From Planococcus donghaensis MPA1U2 (GTDB lineage Bacteria > Bacillota > Bacilli > Bacillales_A > Planococcaceae): a stretch of DNA of 64,000 nucleotides. The position numbers were made by a program, and so were the translations under genes. The notes below the pieces were generated by a model, which saw only the letters and a list, made by a program, of their open reading frames with translations, searched no databases and had not been told where the DNA came from. The first letter of the stretch is position 1. Every line of letters begins with the position of its first letter. The stretch is from assembly GCF_000189395.1 (NCBI RefSeq), contig NZ_AEPB01000015.1, positions 62,001-126,000 on the forward strand, given 5' to 3'. Below, one piece after another: positions 61,752 through 64,000 of this stretch.

Positions 61752-62523
61752 ATGACTGCTCCTCTTCGATGACTTTGTCAATTTCTGTTTTCAATAAAGC
61801 CATAATTTGTTCTTCTAATGCACCGATTTGTTGTCGATGTTGTTCACGGGGTCTAGGGATATCAACTGTAATATCAGTCAATATTGTTCCGGGTCTCGTA
61901 CCCATCACAATAATTCGATCAGACAGTTTGATCGACTCTGAAATACTGTGAGTAACAAATACAATGGTTTTTCGGGTATCTATCCAAATTTCCTCCAGCT
62001 GTCTGTGCAGGCGACTTCTCGTTTGTTCATCTAGTGCACCGAACGGCTCGTCCATCAATAAAACAGCAGGATCCATTGCTAGGGACCTTGCAATTGACAC
62101 ACGCTGTTGCATGCCACCGGATAGTTCATGAGGATAATGAGTAGGGTAATTACTGAGTTGCACCATTTTCAAAAAGTGTTGGGCACGCTTCAACCCTTCA
62201 CTTTTAGATATTTCTTTGCGTAATGGAAATATGACATTTTCAGTAACATTCATCCAAGGAAACAGTGCAGCTTGCTGAAATACCATCCCTCTGTCTTTTC
62301 CTGGTTTCACCACTTTTTTCCCATTTACGATGATTTCTCCTGATGTTGAGTTAGTAAGTCCAGCAATCATCGATAAAAAAGTAGATTTTCCACAGCCAGA
62401 AGGGCCGAGAATAGAAATGAACTGTCCTTTTGGAATCGAGAGGTTGATATTATCCAAGACAGTAATGGGTTTGTTGTTTTTATCAAAATAAACTTTGTTG
62501 ATATTCTTTGCTTCAATAAACAT
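61735..62523 (-). CDS. ssuB: Sulfonate ABC transporter ATP-binding protein
   Basis: 262 residues. Walker A GPSGCGKST, signature LSGGMQQRVSIARSL, Walker B VLLMDEPFGALD and H-loop VTHSISES, in the SsuB/TauB pattern. First gene of the operon, with a strong promoter 50-80 bases upstream. GGTGAT is the ribosome site. Confidence 0.88.
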   Translation of the reverse strand: MFIEAKNINKVYFDKNNKPITVLDNINLSIPKGQFISILGPSGCGKSTFLSMIAGLTNSTSGEIIVNGKKVVKPGKDRGMVFQQAALFPWMNVTENVIFPLRKEISKSEGLKRAQHFLKMVQLSNYPTHYPHELSGGMQQRVSIARSLAMDPAVLLMDEPFGALDEQTRSRLHRQLEEIWIDTRKTIVFVTHSISESIKLSDRIIVMGTRPGTILTDITVDIPRPREQHRQQIGALEEQIMALLKTEIDKVIEEEQSYEADS

Positions 62524-62542
62524 CGTCTATCACCTATGTAAA

Positions 62543-62600
62543 ACCTACCTTTCCTATCGGATATTATATTAAAGTATAGTAAAGTGGTAGGTATTGTCAA
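62543..62600 (-). promoter_or_regulatory. Promoter and inverted repeat of the ssuBCA operon
   Basis: Minus strand: TTGACA (62595-62600), 16 bases, TATACT (62573-62578). ACCTACC within the spacer and GGTAGGT in the leader (62586-62592 and 62543-62549) form an inverted repeat that brackets the -10 and start point, a candidate sulfur-responsive operator. Confidence 0.55.
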
Positions 62601-62670
62601 CATTATAATTAAAATATTTCGATAATAAGCGTAAAAAGTATGTGGGCAACTGGATAGAAATACTTTATTC

Positions 62671-62711
62671 AAAAAAAACAGGCAGATCCGAAATTTCCGG
62701 TCTGCCTGTAT
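62671..62711 (-). terminator. Terminator of cysK
   Basis: CAGGCAGA and TCTGCCTG with inner CCG/CGG and T8 on the minus strand; isolates cysK from ssuB. Confidence 0.85.
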
Positions 62712-62782
62712 TAGTAGTGAAAATTATATAAGCTGAGGTTAAAAAGTAGCTGTTGTAAATTTGTAATGTATATAGATAGAGT

Positions 62783-63703
62783 CTATTCTTCGAATAGGTT
62801 CATGCTCAAATAACGTTCTCCCGTATCAGGGGCGATGCATAAAACTTTTTTGCCGCTACCAAGACGTTTGGCAATTTCGATTGCTGCATAAATGGTAGCG
62901 CCTGCAGATGGACCGACAAAAATACCTTCTTCACGAGCAACTCGTTTGAAGATATCAATCGCATCTTCATCTTGAATCGCCATAATTTCATCGTATATTT
63001 TCGTATTTAAGATGTTTGGAATAAATCCTGGGCTCGTTCCTACTAATTTATGTTTACCAGGCTTACCACCAGATAACACAGGAGATCCTTTTGGTTCTAC
63101 AACCGCGATATAAAGCTCCGGCAAATGTTCTTTCAAGGTTTCACCAGTTCCTGTAATGGTACCACCAGTTCCAGCTGATGCCACAAACGCATCTAATTGG
63201 CCGTTCATTTGCTCTAAAATTTCTAGCGCAGTTGTTGTCCGGTGAATATCTGGGTTGGCTTTGTTTTCGAATTGTTGTGGGATGAAACTATTTGGAATTT
63301 CCTTCTGTAACTCAAGTGCTTTGCTGATTGCGCCAGGCATTTTTGCATCACTTGGTGTTAAGACGACTTCAGAACCAAATGCTTTTAATAAGTTGATTCG
63401 CTCTTTTGTCGCGTTATCTGGTAACACTAGAATAGAGCGGTATCCTTTTGCAGCAGCAACCATAGCGAGACCAATTCCCGTATTGCCACTTGTAGGTTCG
63501 ATGATGGTAGCCCCTTCTTTTAGTAAGCCATCTTCTTCAGCCATCTTAATCATATTGTATGCAGCACGGTCTTTAACGCTTTTAGAAGGATTAAACATTT
63601 CGAGTTTCACATAAACATCAGCAGCCCCTTCTGGAACAATGCGATTTAATTTTACGACCGGTGTGTCACCAATCAATTCAGTAATATTATTATATGGTTT
63701 CAT
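62783..63703 (-). CDS. cysK: Cysteine synthase A
   Basis: 306 residues. PLP Lys44 in NPSKSVKDRAA, the substrate loop EPTSGNTGIGLA, the phosphate-binding SAGTGGTITG and the C-terminal GPSAGATIYAAIEIAK. It makes cysteine from O-acetylserine and sulfide. AAAGG precedes the ATG at 11 bases. It lies upstream of the ssu operon on the same strand but separated from it by its own terminator. Confidence 0.93.
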   Translation of the reverse strand: MKPYNNITELIGDTPVVKLNRIVPEGAADVYVKLEMFNPSKSVKDRAAYNMIKMAEEDGLLKEGATIIEPTSGNTGIGLAMVAAAKGYRSILVLPDNATKERINLLKAFGSEVVLTPSDAKMPGAISKALELQKEIPNSFIPQQFENKANPDIHRTTTALEILEQMNGQLDAFVASAGTGGTITGTGETLKEHLPELYIAVVEPKGSPVLSGGKPGKHKLVGTSPGFIPNILNTKIYDEIMAIQDEDAIDIFKRVAREEGIFVGPSAGATIYAAIEIAKRLGSGKKVLCIAPDTGERYLSMNLFEE

Positions 63704-63793
63704 GGAGAAAACAACCTTTCTTAAGTAACGGTATTTGTCATCTGCTTATTTGTATTTTTCTTTTTAACGAGTTCGTCAGTGAATGTATTCTAA

Positions 63794-63822
63794 TTGACGG
63801 GTTGGAGTCTAAACTTTATTGT
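63794..63822 (+). promoter_or_regulatory. Promoter of the rightmost gene
   Basis: TTGACG, 17 bases, TATTGT, followed by AAAGGAGAG and an ATG at 63885. Confidence 0.5.
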
Positions 63823-63884
63823 ACTAGTATAACGCATATTTGTTAATCATATTGGTTTTGTCGGCTTAAAAAGGAGAGCTTAAA

Positions 63885-64000
63885 ATGGAACAACTTCCTT
63901 TGATCATCACGATGGAGTGGCTTGAAAACGATTAAATAATCCGAAATTATGTATCATTGCTGCTACATGGACTGCTTTAATGCTAAATAAACTTGGCCAA
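63885..64000 (+). pseudogene. 5' end of a rhodanese-like sulfurtransferase gene, frameshifted
   Basis: An ATG at 63885 eight bases after AAAGGAG gives MEQLPLIITMEWLEND and then a stop at 63933. In the next frame the sequence continues LNNPKLCIIAATW, which resembles the ExLxxPxxxIIDATW opening of thiosulfate sulfurtransferases (usual start: ...WL-E-x-L-x-x-P). One missing base near 63929-63933 would explain it. The window ends before the active site, so the family is tentative. A sulfurtransferase next to cysK would fit the sulfur theme. Confidence 0.4.

Noticed and set aside
62524-62670. S-box (SAM) riboswitch before the sulfonate operon
   Set aside because: None of the conserved S-box segments occur; the leader is only about 45 bases.

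Overview
This window looks like chromosomal DNA of a low-GC Gram-positive bacterium, most likely a Planococcaceae member (Planococcus or Planomicrobium type). That placement is an inference from protein resemblance, Bacillus-like operons (pspA-ydjGHI, ykuI), strong GGAGG ribosome sites, frequent GTG and TTG starts, and T-rich intrinsic terminators. It was not tested against a database. I see no rRNA, tRNA, insertion sequence, prophage or CRISPR array.

Layout. 1-6.4 kb: the 3' end of an FTR1-type iron permease, a small haem-copper-oxidase-like membrane protein, a lipoprotein, a GntR-controlled ABC transporter with a large palindromic operator, and a 14-TM drug exporter. 6.4-11.8 kb: a putative structured RNA, an acyl-CoA dehydrogenase and the pspA-ydjG-ydjH-ydjI membrane-stress operon. 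11.8-18 kb: a PadR/DUF2812 pair, a 32-residue membrane peptide, a YjiH-type transporter with a degenerate PAS-AAA+ regulator, and an SLH-domain surface protein. 18-26.3 kb: a solitary Abi_2/HEPN gene, DUF1697, mug, a TM2 protein, a cre-associated alpha-glucosidase, an unusual 21-bp repeat array beside a likely small RNA, and a secreted nucleosidase lipoprotein behind PurR boxes and a guanine riboswitch. 26.5-37.7 kb: acyl-CoA synthetase, class I aldolase, SelO, DJ-1/PfpI, an old yellow enzyme, two paralogous SDRs flanking an ABC exporter and a NUDIX gene, and a PAP2 phosphatase. 37.7-49.5 kb: a TlpA-like thioredoxin, LTA synthase, NhaC, an aldehyde dehydrogenase lacking catalytic residues, YitT, YkuI, DUF202 and GDPD. 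49.5-54 kb: CapA, then a minus-strand operon reading UDP-sulfoquinovose synthase, sulfoquinovosyl glycosyltransferase, GtrA. 54-64 kb: a ZIP-like protein, a CPA1 antiporter, MFS, FabG-like SDR, the sulfonate ABC operon ssuB-ssuC-ssuA, cysK, and a frameshifted sulfurtransferase start.

Themes. Envelope remodelling (LTA synthase, sulfolipid module, PspA system, SLH protein, CapA, PAP2), sulfur metabolism at the right end (ssuBCA, cysK, with sulfolipid synthesis as a sulfite consumer), and sodium/proton and osmotic physiology (NhaC, CPA1).

The strongest leads are: (1) the sulfoquinovosyl-lipid operon with a GtrA partner in a non-phototroph; (2) the 21-bp repeat array next to a candidate small RNA sharing its CGCAAAC core; (3) an exported MTAN-family nucleosidase with the catalytic Asp replaced by Asn, under dual PurR and guanine-riboswitch control; (4) a pseudo-aldehyde-dehydrogenase; (5) an uncharacterised leader or small RNA at about 6.43-6.59 kb.
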